Shown here piece after piece: positions 48,521 through 60,949 of a stretch of 64,000 bases of DNA (its first letter is position 1; every line of letters starts with the position of its first letter). The notes under the pieces were generated by a model that was not told where the DNA came from, made no database searches, and saw only the letters and a program-made list of their open reading frames with translations. A program made the position numbers and the translations under genes. This stretch comes from Sphagnum compactum (taxonomy: Eukaryota > Bryophyta > Sphagnopsida > Sphagnales): contig OZ234503.1 of NCBI GenBank assembly GCA_965153455.1, positions 2,294,001 to 2,358,000 on the forward strand. The letters are read 5' to 3'.

Positions 48521-49570
48521 TCAATAACAATGGAACACTGGTGTAGACGGGATAAAAGGAGCCACAATTATTAGGGTTTTGAGCAGCTCCTGAGGACTCC
48601 TGACTTGCTGATGTGACAGGTTAAGCCCAGTGACTGGCGAATTCCCAAAATACTGCCTCGCCCTAAGCCCCTTGTTTGGGGAGTGTCCCCACCCAGGGGC
48701 TTTAGCCTACACATGTTCATCAATCCTGTCAGAGACTTACTTCCCCATGCTGTGATGTAGAATATCCTTATCAACACGAGGTCAAAGCACCATTCAGGCT
48801 TGTCAATTCCCCAAAGTGGATTCATCATGCAGAAGCTTATTTCACTATCGCATCAGAAGGTAGATTAGCTCAAACAATCCAGGAGCTCGGTAATAATCAA
48901 ATAATATGCTTGAATTGTTCGGTTTGTCAACAGATGCCTCGCCCCCACAATTTAGTATCGAGGCTTGTCATTTCTTGGATGGACGATGCAGAAGCTTATT
49001 TCAGTATTGCATAAGAAGGTACACTAGCTCAGAGAGTCAAGGAGCTCAGTAAGAGTAAAATAATATGCCTGACTTATTCCTCCCCTTCTCAACAGATACC
49101 CCGCCCCCCATTACTAGGTATGAAGAGTACTAAAAGAAAATACAGAAGCTAAACTCGAAACTTATGCACAAGATACGAAATTTTAGGAAAAAGTTGCTGT
49201 TGATGCGAAATCTGATCCCACAACACGACCAGTTTCTGCTACCTTTAAGTTTCAGTGAAGAGAGATTTGGGAGCTAGCAAGAAACCTGAAATGGGTATCC
49301 TACATTTGAGGGGTTTGTGCCGTCCATACTGAGGATCAGTTTAAGGACAACTCTAATATGTCAATTGGTTTTGGTAATTGGGAATTGGGATCCATGTCTT
49401 TCGTATATGGGAAATCTTTATATTCTTTGTATAATTTTGATCAAACTTAAGTTTTTAAAACTCACCAAGCTTTTGACCTCACAAAATTGCTGACAAAACG
49501 CTGCATCCAGAAGGCAATGTCAATGCAATAGTTGATGACCTCAGTCTTATGATAATTTGTGTCAAACTTG
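48521..49570. other. No gene recognised
   Basis: 48640-48715 is a partial copy of the repeat at 22980-23095 (AATTCCCAAAATACTGCCTC, then CCCCTTGTTTGGGGAGTGTC). GATGCAGAAGCTTATTTC recurs at about 48826 and 48984, so a block of about 158 bp is duplicated. Nothing else is supportable. Confidence 0.45.
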
Positions 49571-49576
49571 TTCCAG

Positions 49577-51627
49577 GTATTCAAGACCCATATTCTGTTT
49601 TCTCAGGCAGTGTCATTAGGTGCACACGAGGGGAACCAATTTTTGTTTGCAAATGAGAACAAGCTAGTGCAAAATTCATGGCCACAATCTATATAAAACA
49701 TTCTTGGGCAGAGGAGTCTTGTGAACAAAAAGGGGGGAAGAACACAAGTAACCTCCATTCCTATATCCTATATCCCCACATTCATTTGTGTGTGATAGTC
49801 AGTGATCTTAGATGATTTGAAAAGGATCTTGAGTTAATAAAGATTGGGAAGTAGAATACTGCATCTCTCTCTCTTCAGAATTGGACAAATACATGAATGT
49901 CCAGAATGTCTATGATTGAAAACATAAATTGGTAGGGTTATAAGGTGTTTGGTTTTGAATGTCGAGGAAGGCCCGTCATATTTTTGCATCCTTCTTTGGT
50001 CCAGATGGCCTTCACAGGTTTGTGCCTAGAATGGACAAGAGGGTGAAAGCCCATTTTGTTCAGTTTTGCGAAGGGAAGAATGAAATTATGGCTGTGACTA
50101 CCATGAAACAATTTTGCACTTACTTTGGCAATTGATCTGTTTCTGAGTACCACAGAATGCCCTCAATTCCATATTGACACATGTATAGAAGGAGCTTTAA
50201 CACCACCAATTGATTTTCCTGGAACTAAATACCACAATGCCATGCTATCCCATGATCACATTCTTCATACTCTTGACACAATCATTTGTCATAGGCGCAA
50301 GGTATGAGATGAACTATTCAAAATTCCTGTTTTTGATGATGAAATATGTTAGAAAGCATTTTTTAAGGCTTCTTTTGTGCCCTAGGCATGTTGGCTTGCT
50401 TTGCCTAACGATGAATTTCATAGTTGCTCAAACGCTTTGCAATATTGTGGTGGGCTTTGATTCCTCTATCATGTTCAAGGGTAGGAGTTCCTTGCAATAT
50501 CTATATGTGTTGCAATGGTAGGACATGGTAGGATACGTTATGATATTTTATCAATATTGATAGTGCACATCATGATGATCAAGACCACATGGCCATAGAT
50601 GAAGACATCAAGGAGAATATTATGTTGTTAATGTTTGTTGGCAATGACACCATTAGTGGCACTCTTGTTGTTGTACTAAAGTACTTACACTTAAATATGC
50701 ATTGTTTACACAAGGTTATAAAAGGTAAACTCTTGGTGAAATGTTATTTTAAGAAAGGTACTCAAAGAATGAAATACAAACCCTATAATGCTCCACAATT
50801 ATGGGACTTGTGTTGTTTAAATAATGATTTATTGCTATTTATTTTTTAAAGCCAAATGATTAGTCTTATTCAAAGGCTTATAAATGTGCCATTACAGAGC
50901 AAATGGAGATAACAATCACAAAGGATGGGTCACCATTAAATTGGGATGACACACGAAAAATGAAGTACACATGGTTGGTGATCCAAGAGTCTTTACACCT
51001 ACAACCTCCAATAGAGGTGGTGTTTCGAGAATGTATCAAAAAATTTGAATATAAAGGATTCACAATTCCAAAAGGTTGGAAGGTAAGTTGAAGCTTCAAC
51101 AAGCTAGTACTTGTTTATGTTTCAATGTAAGGTTCAAGTTGTAAAAATGTGATGTGACAAATAATGGTATTATTTCTATTCACTAACATTTTTCATATTT
51201 GTGTAAGCATTTTGGTGATGTTGCTCTCTAAATACGCATACCTTTGAGATGCTTAAGTTGTCATCGTTTGTGCTAAAAATATTCGCCCTTTTTTATTATG
51301 TTTTAGGCATTTTATCATACTACTTGCTCACATATGTCACCAAAATATTTCCCAAATCCAAAAAAGTTTGATCTAAATCGATATAAAGGAAAAGGATCAC
51401 CATCCTTTGTTTACATCCCATTTGGTGGTAGACCTCCTATATGTCTTGCAATGAATTTGCACGCCTTGAAATGGTTGTGTTCTTGCATTACTTGGTGTTC
51501 AATTATGAATGGTCAATGGTTGACCTCAATGAGAAAGTTGTTAGGCCTTCATTTCCCATCTTCCAAAAAGGGCTTCAACTCAAAATTTGTAAAAAAGTCC
51601 TTGGAATTAATTAATAAGGTTGGATAG
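49577..51627 (+). pseudogene. Cytochrome P450 pseudogene (CYP716/CYP85-clan-like)
   Basis: Pieces in order on the plus strand match plant P450 of the CYP716 type. 49577-49740 has FKTHILFSQAVSLGAHEGNQ and FLFANENKLVQNSWPQSI, then a stop (TAA 49694). 49958-50112 has FFGPDGLHRFVPRMDKRVKA. After a one-base frameshift near 50112, 50125-50301 has ALTPPIDFPGTKYHNAM and ends at a GTATGA splice donor. About 50545-50720 has the helix I block LLMFVGNDTISGT. 50903-51082 has YTWLVIQESLHLQPP (ExxR replaced by ESLH) and FTIPKGWK. 51307-51627 has YFPNPKKFDLNRY and the heme loop PFGGRPPICLAMN, where the invariant Arg and terminal Gly are lost; the Cys remains. These membrane-bound enzymes typically oxidise triterpenes. 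Stops, frameshifts and lost key residues make it inactive. Confidence 0.88.
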
Positions 51628-53640
51628 TAGGAGACTAGTAATTAACAATGGAAAAGGTCACGTCAAGTTGAATGTGAATAACCACAAGGTATGTGTGGCA
51701 TTGTGCATTAGATGTAACAAATATGTTAGTAGATGAAGGGGGTTATATTTTGTGTTTGTTTAGCCTAAAAACATTGTTTGATGATGTCTACAATTTTAAC
51801 TTGAACTCTCCAATAACCGAGTTGCATTTTGGGTATGTGCAACTTGAACATTTGAACTTCCAAACGATACATTATTTGAAGACATTTGTTGTTGTCACCA
51901 GTAACATTTTGCTAAAGGTGCACATATGAATGATTTGATTTTGAATTCAAATATATTTTAAAGTTTCAAGATGTCAAAAAACAACAATAACAACAAATGG
52001 ACTAAGAAATATTAGTTTTCACAATAATTTGTTTATGAAATATTGGGCATCCAAAGAAACAACTACAAGGAACAATTTCTCTATCAAATAATTTAAATTT
52101 AAAACAAATCATTGAGTTTAGGTTAAAGATAAAAATTTAATATTTGGTAACACATTATATTATGATAATGTTGATGATTATGATCTTTTTGAATTGTAAA
52201 ATGCTTTTCCATGGAAGATGAGGATGTGTTAGGTGTTTGTTTTTATCATTTTACAAAAATCTAAAATCTATATATAGTTCAATAAGTTTTTAAAAAAAAA
52301 TTGTAATCAAGTATGATGTTTTAAGTGACTTTTGTAATAAAAAGGTGCACAAATTTGCATTAGGACAAAATTTAAGGAAAAAATCAATGTTCATGATTTT
52401 TATAATTTATTCTATTTTTAAAATGTGATTTCTAGAAGAACTCAAAGCTTACATGTTATTAATTTTGATATTATGTGTAGTTTCAATTTTCCTAAAGTTG
52501 TGTACATTGCACCATGCATTTACTTGCTTACTTGGCGTAAAGCTTGGTTGTTGGATTGCATAGATCAATACAAAATTAGTTTCAATAACTGATCTGACAT
52601 CATGGTAGGTTCTTACATATCCAAGAAGGAGATCACAAAATTTAGATTACATCGTACATTGTAAGAACTCCATGTACAAGACCTACAATGTATATGTATG
52701 TGCATGTACATTGTGTCATGGAACACACTGACCTTTCACAATTCAGAGAACAATTGGCATGGTTTTTCCTTTATGGAGCCCATCATAACCAAAAGGGCAT
52801 TATTATTATTATTTTAAAATGTTCATTAATAAGGCAATTCTTGAAATTAGATAATCCTCAACCTTAAATACGTGATGCATTATACACTACTTGTATGTGG
52901 ATACAAGTTCAAAAGTATTGGAATGATCAATCAATAAATTCAACCTTATCAAAATCAAAATATTTGTATTACGTTTATAATCATATTAATACTTCCATAT
53001 AAAATGGAAGCATGAATATTGTATCACAAATAATGTGTTAAGAAAACATATATTGCTTTAAACAAATTTTGTGACTTTGAAATTGTCTTCCATAGGTTGT
53101 TATTCATTGGACAATGAAATCATATCATTCAAGGTTTTTGAGAAATTTATTTTTGTAAAAAGATCAAAGTTAAAATGAACTCATGTAAACAATTTTAGAA
53201 TAAAGAGCAGACAACACAACACATTTTTTGCAATCAAAGAGATTTATCATAGTAATTGATATTGGCTGATTATTGTTTTATTTTCATATCTGTCCAGGTA
53301 GGATATTTTTTTTTCATTTAAAGTTTTTTAACCACACAATGTACTAATATCAACCCCCCCACCTCCCCCCCACAACAACAACAACAATGACCCATTGTGG
53401 CAAACATTAGAGTTATCCGTAAAGTAAGAAAAACACAGCACCAGAACCCTGAGTTTGGTCATAAAGAGGGTAACGTTAAAAAAACCTGCAAGAAAAGTAC
53501 ATTAGCATTCAATGCGGGATGAAAGTCAGATGACCATCAATTTTGGTGGTAAATTGAGTTTCATCCTGTCTTTCCTCTTTCCGGAGCGCCTCCACTGCTA
53601 CATATATTTTCACTGCTCCTAATTGTACAACCACTATAAT
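51628..53640. other. AT-rich, no gene recognised
   Basis: No supportable frame beyond 51693-51929 (unrecognised). A C-rich low-complexity stretch followed by CAA repeats lies at about 53353-53390. Confidence 0.45.
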
Positions 53641-56185
53641 TTGTCTCAAACCTTGTGCATTAAATGCTGAGTATCAGCATGAAATTCATGCTGAGATCTA
53701 TTGGGCCCTGCCCCCACAGGGACTATCGCATTCGATCAGACTTTTGGAAGTTTTACCTTATTAGAACCTGTTTCATATTAGACGAACCAGTTTTTTTGGT
53801 GAAAGTGTTTAGACCGTTTACATTGAAACGGATTTTTTTGGTGTTGAGAGTGTGGACACAGTATGTAGATGTACAACATCTTATCTATTTGCAGGGCCAG
53901 CGTGCCTTGTTAAAATGTCTTCACTTTGTGGATACCACCGAAAGAGGGGATAGGGGGTGAAAGGAGGCCCAAGGACAGGGTGAACACTGAAGACAGGGTT
54001 ACTCTACGGGTAACTCTATTACACCAAGGATTTCAAAATGGAATGTCTCATTGGAAGGGTACATGAAAGGGTAGTCAAATTATCTTTCATCATTTCTGAA
54101 AATAATATAATTAGTATTGAAATTGCCAAGGTACTATGGTACCTGATCTCTCAAGATAATATCTATGCAAAAGAACCCATTTCCAAAAGAGCTTTTGTAA
54201 GATAACATGACAATAACACGTTAGACCCACTTTCAAAAGAAGGCAACGCATTTAATGGTCCCAAGGGAAGAGGCTCCTGGGTGTATAGTCCCAAGTCACT
54301 AAAGCATTTGGAGAAAATTTGGTATTGTATTTGGAAGGTGCCTTATATACAAGACTATCCCTTCTAGAAAGGATTCAATGCTTATTTGCCAAAGAAGTTT
54401 TCAAATTTTGTCTTCACATTTGAAAGCACCTCCCAAATTTTGTCTTTGCATTTGAAAGCACCTCCCCTGGCAGAATCTCACTTCAATTTGAGGGAAGACC
54501 CCAAAATAAGGTATTCTAGCATGTTTCTTCAGTAGTGTATTGACAGCTGATCCAAATAGAACAGTAGGGTACTGTGTGCAACAAGTTTTCGTTTTCTCCG
54601 TCATGGCCGCAAAGAACTTCCTGTTGTCCAGTGAATCAGATAGTTTGCATTCTCAGAAACTAGGCATGGCCTGGAATGGAAATATCAGTCAATCTTTTAA
54701 TCCCAATATTGAATGGCAAGCATAACTTGCACAAGAAAAAACAGAGCTGAAATGTTCTGAATCAATAGCAAACATCAGCAAACCACTATGATGGTCAATG
54801 GATCTTTGTGCAACAAGAAATTTGCACAAACAAACTGATTGGAAATGATATGGATCAACAGCAAAATTGGACACAACTGTGATGCACAATAACCAGCAGA
54901 TTGCACAAGCAAAACTGATCAAAAATTGTTCTTAATATAAGAATTCCACAACAAGAAATCCATTTCGTACTGTGTTGAGAGACACACTCAACAATTTTCA
55001 TATTATTAGCATCCGCTGAGACTTGCTGCAGAAACTTGAAACAGTGATTAAAATTGAAATTATAACACCAAGCAGTACCAATGCAATGCTTCAACAGCTT
55101 CCCCTCTTTCACATAACTAACAGAACTGGAAACTGGAAGGTGAAAGGTGGAAGTAGAGACCATGTTTTCCAAACTCCATAACAGATAATTACTGTGCCCT
55201 GGGGGTTGAGGGAAGGGGGGGGGGGGGTTTTACAGCAGATGAAGACATTTCTCCACATTTCATGTCCACTGTCTCCCCAACTATGCAACTTTTCCATATC
55301 CTACCTGTCAGATTTTGGTGGGTAAAACTCACATCAAGTTCTTGAGCACAACCAAGTAGCCCTACCCTCAAAACCTGCAAGTTGGGGATTTCAATCAGTA
55401 TGCTTTGAGAAGAAGCCACAACAAAACCGTACGGAGGTTTGATGCAGAGAAACCTGTGAAAGCTCCCAAAAAGTATGTGGAGCAGCAGGTATCTCAATGT
55501 TCATATATGCTGAAACTTGGCATCAGCTGGGTAGATAACTTTCAATACCTATGCTGGTTCAGGGTCTCAACACAAGGCAAACTTGTTGAGAATCACCAGT
55601 GGGTTTCCAGTATCCCAGTTGATATCTTAGTTGACACCAGCACAAGACCATATGCACCCCAATACTGATTGATACGTCCATACTTGCATAATCACCACCT
55701 CTTATGATGTGCAGAGCTTCATCCCAGGTGCTAGGAAAAGTTGCAAATGGACAGACCCTGCATTGTGCTTAAGCTGTCTGACCTGCACACTGTCCATTAC
55801 AATTAACTGCTTATTGTTTCATGAATCACAAAAGATACTCAAGAGCGTGCGTGAGTTGATTCTTTTGCATGCCAGGAGGTTGAGCAAACACCCACAGCCT
55901 GCAGACAATGTCCCCTTGAGACACCTGCCTGCAACACTGGCAGAGAGCTCCAACAGTTAGTTACTGCTTAAACAACTAAGACAAAACCTTGAAATCTTGA
56001 GGGTAAAACTTGAGTACTACACATTCAAACCACCAGCTAGGTCACTGTGCTGATGCAAAAAACTTCCCAGAGCATGTCACGACAGAACGGTATCACTTTC
56101 ACCAGATTCCACCAACTCACAACCAAGTGCATATTCAGATTTTGAGAAAAGAGAAAATTTCCAGGCATTGGTGTTACGAACAAAC
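53641..56185. other. Unrecognised DNA between the P450 remnant and SMG7
   Basis: Open frames at 53664-53960 (plus), 54855-55172 and 55189-55497 (minus) and 55405-55668 (plus) show no domain I know. 54410-54475 contains a short duplication of CAAATTTTGTCTT-CATTTGAAAGCACCTCCC. A G-run of about 11 lies near 55217. Part of this region may be the SMG7 3-prime UTR beyond the candidate intron. Confidence 0.45.
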
Positions 56186-56192
56186 TTACCAA
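56184..56192 (-). promoter_or_regulatory. Strong splice donor in the SMG7 3-prime UTR
   Basis: On the minus strand the sequence reads TTG|GTAAGTTTG, with the exon ending at 56190, 96 nt beyond the last base of the SMG7 stop codon (56286). A splice junction more than about 50-55 nt after a stop codon normally triggers nonsense-mediated decay. The acceptor was not fixed; a candidate is the TTGCAG on the minus strand near 55373-55378. Confidence 0.5.
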
Positions 56193-56285
56193 TTATGAGA
56201 TACCCCCTTCTCATTGAACAAACAGGTCCTGAGTTTGGCACCACTGAAACCAACATTGCAGTAATTATTCTTGTTGTTGCTGTTA

Positions 56286-59200
56286 TTACCGTTGTTGTTG
56301 TTGGAGTTGTTGCTGCTGAAGTTGAAGCATGAGCAAGTTGTGCTGCTGCTGATAGTGGGCCTCAGCCTGAGCTTTTGCCTCAGCCTCATACCTTTGCCTC
56401 TGCTGTTGCACCTCATACTTCAGATGAGCATCGACAAATGATTGCTGTGGCTGCAAAGGGACAGGGCTACTAGTGTCATGGGGATGAGAGTCACTTGTAC
56501 GAGGCAAAGTGAATGGTGTGTTTGGAGATCCCAAGTTTGAAAGGCCACTATCCATTGCCCACATCCCACAGCTGGTGCTGTACAAGGAAGAGCCAGTGTT
56601 GGTTGGTGGTGGTCGAACACTCACTTGAGGGGATATGGGAGCTGGACTCCCAACTCGTTTTGCTGGAAGAGGTCCAAAACCAGGAGGTGGGCGCATTGCT
56701 GGAGGCCCAACTCTGGTAGGGTTTGGAGGTGATATAATTCCAGGGAAGGCACCTGTCTCAGGTGCTCGTAGTTGTGATGTAGCAGGTAGCTCTGGTTTTG
56801 TCTCTGCTCCCCACCTCCCATTGAGAGAGAGAGAGCCAAGCTGTAGATTTGGAGGAAGGTTATTTGTTGCCAATGCCTCCAACTGTGAGCTCCAAAAGGA
56901 TGAGCTTACAACAGGTTGTTTTTGCTGTCCAAGTACTCCAGCAGCTGAAGTAAATTTCTCTAAGCTGTTTGTGCCTCCACTCCTGTTCGTAAGAACCCAA
57001 TCACCTAGATCTGTAGGGCTGTAGGCAGGTGCAGATGCATCCACCATTCGACTCAAATTAGTCCATGCTGAAGCTGGTAGTAGGGCTGCTGCAGGAGCTA
57101 TTGTAGCTGATCCGCTCATAGAACTTGAAATCCATGGAGTGGGAACTGCTAGGTCACCAAGTGGACCAGATCTAAATGGTCCCCCTAAAGAAGCAGAACT
57201 CATGCTATAGTTGGCACTGTCAAAGGGTGAGCCAAGTGGTCTCTGTCTTACAGCACTCAGGCCCTGGAAGTCATGCAAAGAAACTGATGCTTGTTTTCGA
57301 GGCACTTCTGGGACCCTTGGATTGCTATAGCCACTTGTAGGCAGAAGTGTCGGTTGCAGAAAGATCTCAGCAGCAACAGAGGCAGCTTCTTGATCCTTAC
57401 TCAAAGGCTTAAATACTATGACTTCTTCATCTTCATCTTCTTTCTTGCTGACTGGTACAGATGGGATCTTCAAAGATGGTGCACTTAGTTGCTCTGGAGC
57501 AGAAGTCTGCGTGGTCCAGTCACTGCTGGTTGACATTGTGTTCAGTGAGGGGTGAATACCACTGTCTGATACCTTGCTTTCTTCTTCATCCTTTACACTT
57601 TTTGTTTCTTTCACCTTCAAAGCCTCATCCTTTTTCTCCTCACGCACATCTCCAGCCATGTAAAACTTTTGCTCCTTGAAATCATAGATGATGTCCTTTT
57701 GAGTGCTTTCCAAAGTTTTTGCAACTGCTCTACCAGCAGATAAGAATCTCTGCACACGTATCTTGAATTCCTTCTTGTCCCCTGTTCCAACACGAGGACG
57801 GCGGTTTGAGAAGTCTAATGCACTCTGAGTTGGGAGCAGAGGGAGGAACCCTCGAAGCTCATAATCCTCCCAAAGTGCAAGTCTCTTTCCACTATCATCC
57901 TTCTGATGTTGAAGAGGGTCAGGTCCCTGATCCACTTTAGAAAAACCAATTTCTGTAAGGAGGTTCAAAAGATTCACACACTGCCTCCAAAAGAAGGTCC
58001 TTGCACTAGCCTGTTTCTCATTGACTTCACTCCTTGTAGCCATCTCTGGTCGGCATGCTAACCACTCCAGAAAAACTAGCATAGCAGGAAGAAATGGGCT
58101 TGACACAGGTTCTCTAAATTTGCTGCACCGACGCATTAGTCGACCGGCACATTCAAAAGCTGCAGAGAAAGCATACTGCAAGAGAGAGGAGCGTTGCAAA
58201 ACCTCTGCATATGTCTGGTTTTGTATCTCAGGACCAGAGTTGACATTGGAAACAGCAAATATGAGGATCACCACCAACTGAAGAATGTCTGATGCCCCTG
58301 AACTGGTCATGCCTATTCTACTATGGTCTGCCCCTAAGCCTGCCTCCAAGCTTGTGTCATCTCCTGCCAGTAGCTGCTCAAGCTCCCACATTGTTGTTGT
58401 CTGAATATCTGAAAATGTTTCCAGACTGGCAATTTCCACAATGGCCACAGAAATGAGTGAGATACTCTGTGCCTCCAAAAGCAACTTGCTGGCTGTATTC
58501 TGGAAATCTTTTGAGCACACCATTAATATGAAACCATGGCTAATCTTAGAACAGATGAAGAGCTCACCTTGTCCTTGTGAACAGGATCCCATATAAGCGA
58601 ACAAAGTGCATGCGGAATTGTATCCGTAACTCCACATTAGATGCAGAATTTGCACCCATGCCTATGTCCTCAAGTTTCCATTCCTTGATTGCATGCTTCA
58701 CTTCCCCAAGATTTGACTTCTGATCTCCTTTATCAGATTTCTTGTCCTCCACAGCTTTTGGTAGTTCTGAAATCTGGCCAGACTTTCCTGTCTCACTCTT
58801 CACTGCACTGAGCTGCCGATTCTGCATTAAAATAATTACAGTCCAGGAATTCGGTATTTGCAATCAAACGTGGCAATTGGACTAATGAACCTGAAACAGA
58901 TCTTGGAAAACAAGAATGGGGCTTCTGGAATATCATCTACAACATCCTCAGAGAAATCCCACCTTTTCAAAGAGAAGAACAAGATTGTCTCTTGAAGTGA
59001 GGAATGGAGATTCAACAGCAAGGCTGCGACAGTACCGGTACACTGCAAGAAGCTCATCACCTACATATGTTGCCAAAACAGCCAGCTGCATTCAACACAA
59101 AGAGAGTTCCAGTCATCATAAAAACCAACAACCTACCTTTGACCCATGCAGAAAACAAATTGAATGGAGAAGAATCACAAACCTGATTATGTGGATTCCC

Positions 59201-60026
59201 ACTGGCTGGCCACAATGCATATGCTTGAAGATAATATCCAGCTGATACAGACCAATCCTGACCATCTCCATGGACTTCCTTATACCGTGCTAGATCCCCG
59301 AGGAAGATTAAGCAGCGATGGCAAGAAAGTGCACAGCACTTCACTTCAGCAGCACGCTTCGCATCATCATCAATTGATACCTCAAAAGCCAAATAGTCTT
59401 GGGGAAGATCATGCTTGGCTCGAAGCTTCAGTATCAGGTTGTGGTAAAACCCAGTTGCCTCAACCAAAAAACTCTTGAATGCTGCCAGGATCTTCTGCAT
59501 GACTTCTTGCCGGGAGGCAGATTTGCCACCGGGTATTGGAACAGCAGGCCCTGCTGCAGCATTGTTCTTCTTAATTTTTGTCCGGAACTCATCAATTTGC
59601 TTGTAGTGGAGACGCCAGATTGCTTGCTCAACTTCATGGGTCTCTGCAAACTCATGATCCTCAAGAACAACTGCTTCATAGCACTCCCGGATGTTGTTCC
59701 GCAGTGCACGGGTATGTGAATCAAAGGGTCCCTTGGCTTGCAGCACTGCACGGAGCTGCTTCTCTAACTCTAAAGCCTGCAAAAGGGGGGCAATCATAAC
59801 ATCAGTGACAGAAAACAGGAGATAAAAAGAAATCCTCCTTCCCAACAAACTGCCTTGTGACTGGAATTTTTGCAAGACTTTACCCTCATCTTAAACTGCA
59901 TGATAAGGAGAAGGATACTTCAGGACATGGAAAAATAAAAGAGGAACTTACATGATTGTAGCGGTGTTGAGTCGGACCTAATGAAGAAGAAGAAGACAAA
60001 GAGGAGTATTCACTTGGTAGACTCAT
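56286..60026 (-). CDS. SMG7: SMG7, EST1-family nonsense-mediated mRNA decay factor
   Basis: Coding exons, right to left: 60026-59952, 59776-59183, 59085-58963, 58821-58568 and 58425-56286, giving one frame of 1,061 residues, close to plant SMG7 length. SMG7 binds phosphorylated UPF1 through an N-terminal 14-3-3-like/TPR fold and promotes decay of aberrant mRNA; in plants it also acts in meiosis. Visible: RECYEAVVLEDHEFAETHEV and ASGNPHNQLAVLATYVGDEL, then YRYCRSLAVESPFLTSRDNL (the EST1 signature region), FVRLYGILFTRT joined to SLETFSDIQ, the EST1 DNA/RNA-binding part (FLPLLPTQSALDF), an acidic DEEVIVFKPL motif typical of plant SMG7, and a Pro/Ser-rich then Gln-rich tail. The start is the first in-frame ATG, with a stop just upstream (60035). 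The exon 5 frame also runs back through intron 4, but that extension breaks the conserved junction. No lesions are seen. Confidence 0.93.
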
Positions 60027-60040
60027 CCTCCATCACTCAT
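60023..60040 (-). promoter_or_regulatory. Upstream ORF overlapping the SMG7 start codon
   Basis: The minus strand reads ATG AGT GAT GGA GGA TGA, a five-codon frame whose stop overlaps the SMG7 ATG in the ATGA arrangement (60026-60023). A second upstream ATG (ATGGAGGATGAG) opens a seven-codon frame across the start. Such overlap allows termination-reinitiation and usually lowers translation. Whether these bases are in the mature mRNA is not known. Confidence 0.5.
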
Positions 60041-60949
60041 GCAACTCGCCTTTTCCTCCTCTGTGACCGCTTATTGCCCCTGCAGTCGAACCCCAGAACA
60101 GCAACCCAAACCAAACCCTAAATAACTTGCCCTCGCAAGAACTGACTCATGCATGTGCAATACTAGAAAACTCCTGAGAAAATAAACACGGGGGGGAGAG
60201 CAAAAGGCTTTGGTACCAAACCCACCGAAAAGAGAAGACGCACTGAAGAACTATGGCTAGCAAAGAGGACCAAGACACATAAATACGAAAGAAAGAAGCT
60301 CGCTATGAGCGACAAACCGAAAAGACACCAACACAATTATTGTCAGAAAGTGTCGAAGAATCTGAGTAAAAGATTGCACCCTCGTCGCAAACTCCGTATA
60401 GCGATTCCAACGCAAAGTACTGGAAAAAAAGATCCCCAAAGCACCAAACCCTAAACCGTTCTTCTGCACACGAGAAGCAGAGGAAAACTCCGAAAAACAC
60501 CACTACGATGCACTTCTACAGAAGTCCGAACAACAGAAGAGGGAAGAAAATAAATTAAAAGTGCTCCAAAACTCGAAGATTCCCAATACGACAGACAGAC
60601 ACACCGACCATGTAGAGAGAGGCAAACGCAGAGCACCAGAAGCGAAGAATTCTAGAACCACTCGGGAAGCAAAAGGAATTCCCGAAAGAGACCAAAATAA
60701 GAACACCTTCCAGAACACAGTAGCAGCTACTGGAGATGAGTACCTGGCCTGCAATTATAGAGATTACGAAGAAATGTCGCAAGAAGGTGACGGGAAAGGC
60801 TGCCGGAAGGAGAATCGGAGGGAGAGAAGAGACGCGCACACAGTGCGAGGGAAGGGGAACAAAGCTGGGACGACGGTGTGATGGCAAAAAGAGGAAGACA
60901 ACAGCGATGCCTATTACCGCGCGGAAAGATTACACAGATTTTACTCTAA
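60041..60949 (-). other. SMG7 leader and promoter region
   Basis: No conserved coding frame. Minus-strand frames (60257-60887) are Ser/Phe/Leu-rich and unrecognised. The region is purine-rich on the plus strand, so the transcribed strand is pyrimidine-rich, as common in plant leaders. An intron in the leader is possible but not fixed. Confidence 0.4.

Noticed and set aside
56286-58655. Single 789-residue frame taken as the whole protein.
   Set aside because: Its first 77 residues translate intron 4. The conserved SMG7 join (FTRT then SLETF) is restored by splicing 58568 to 58425.
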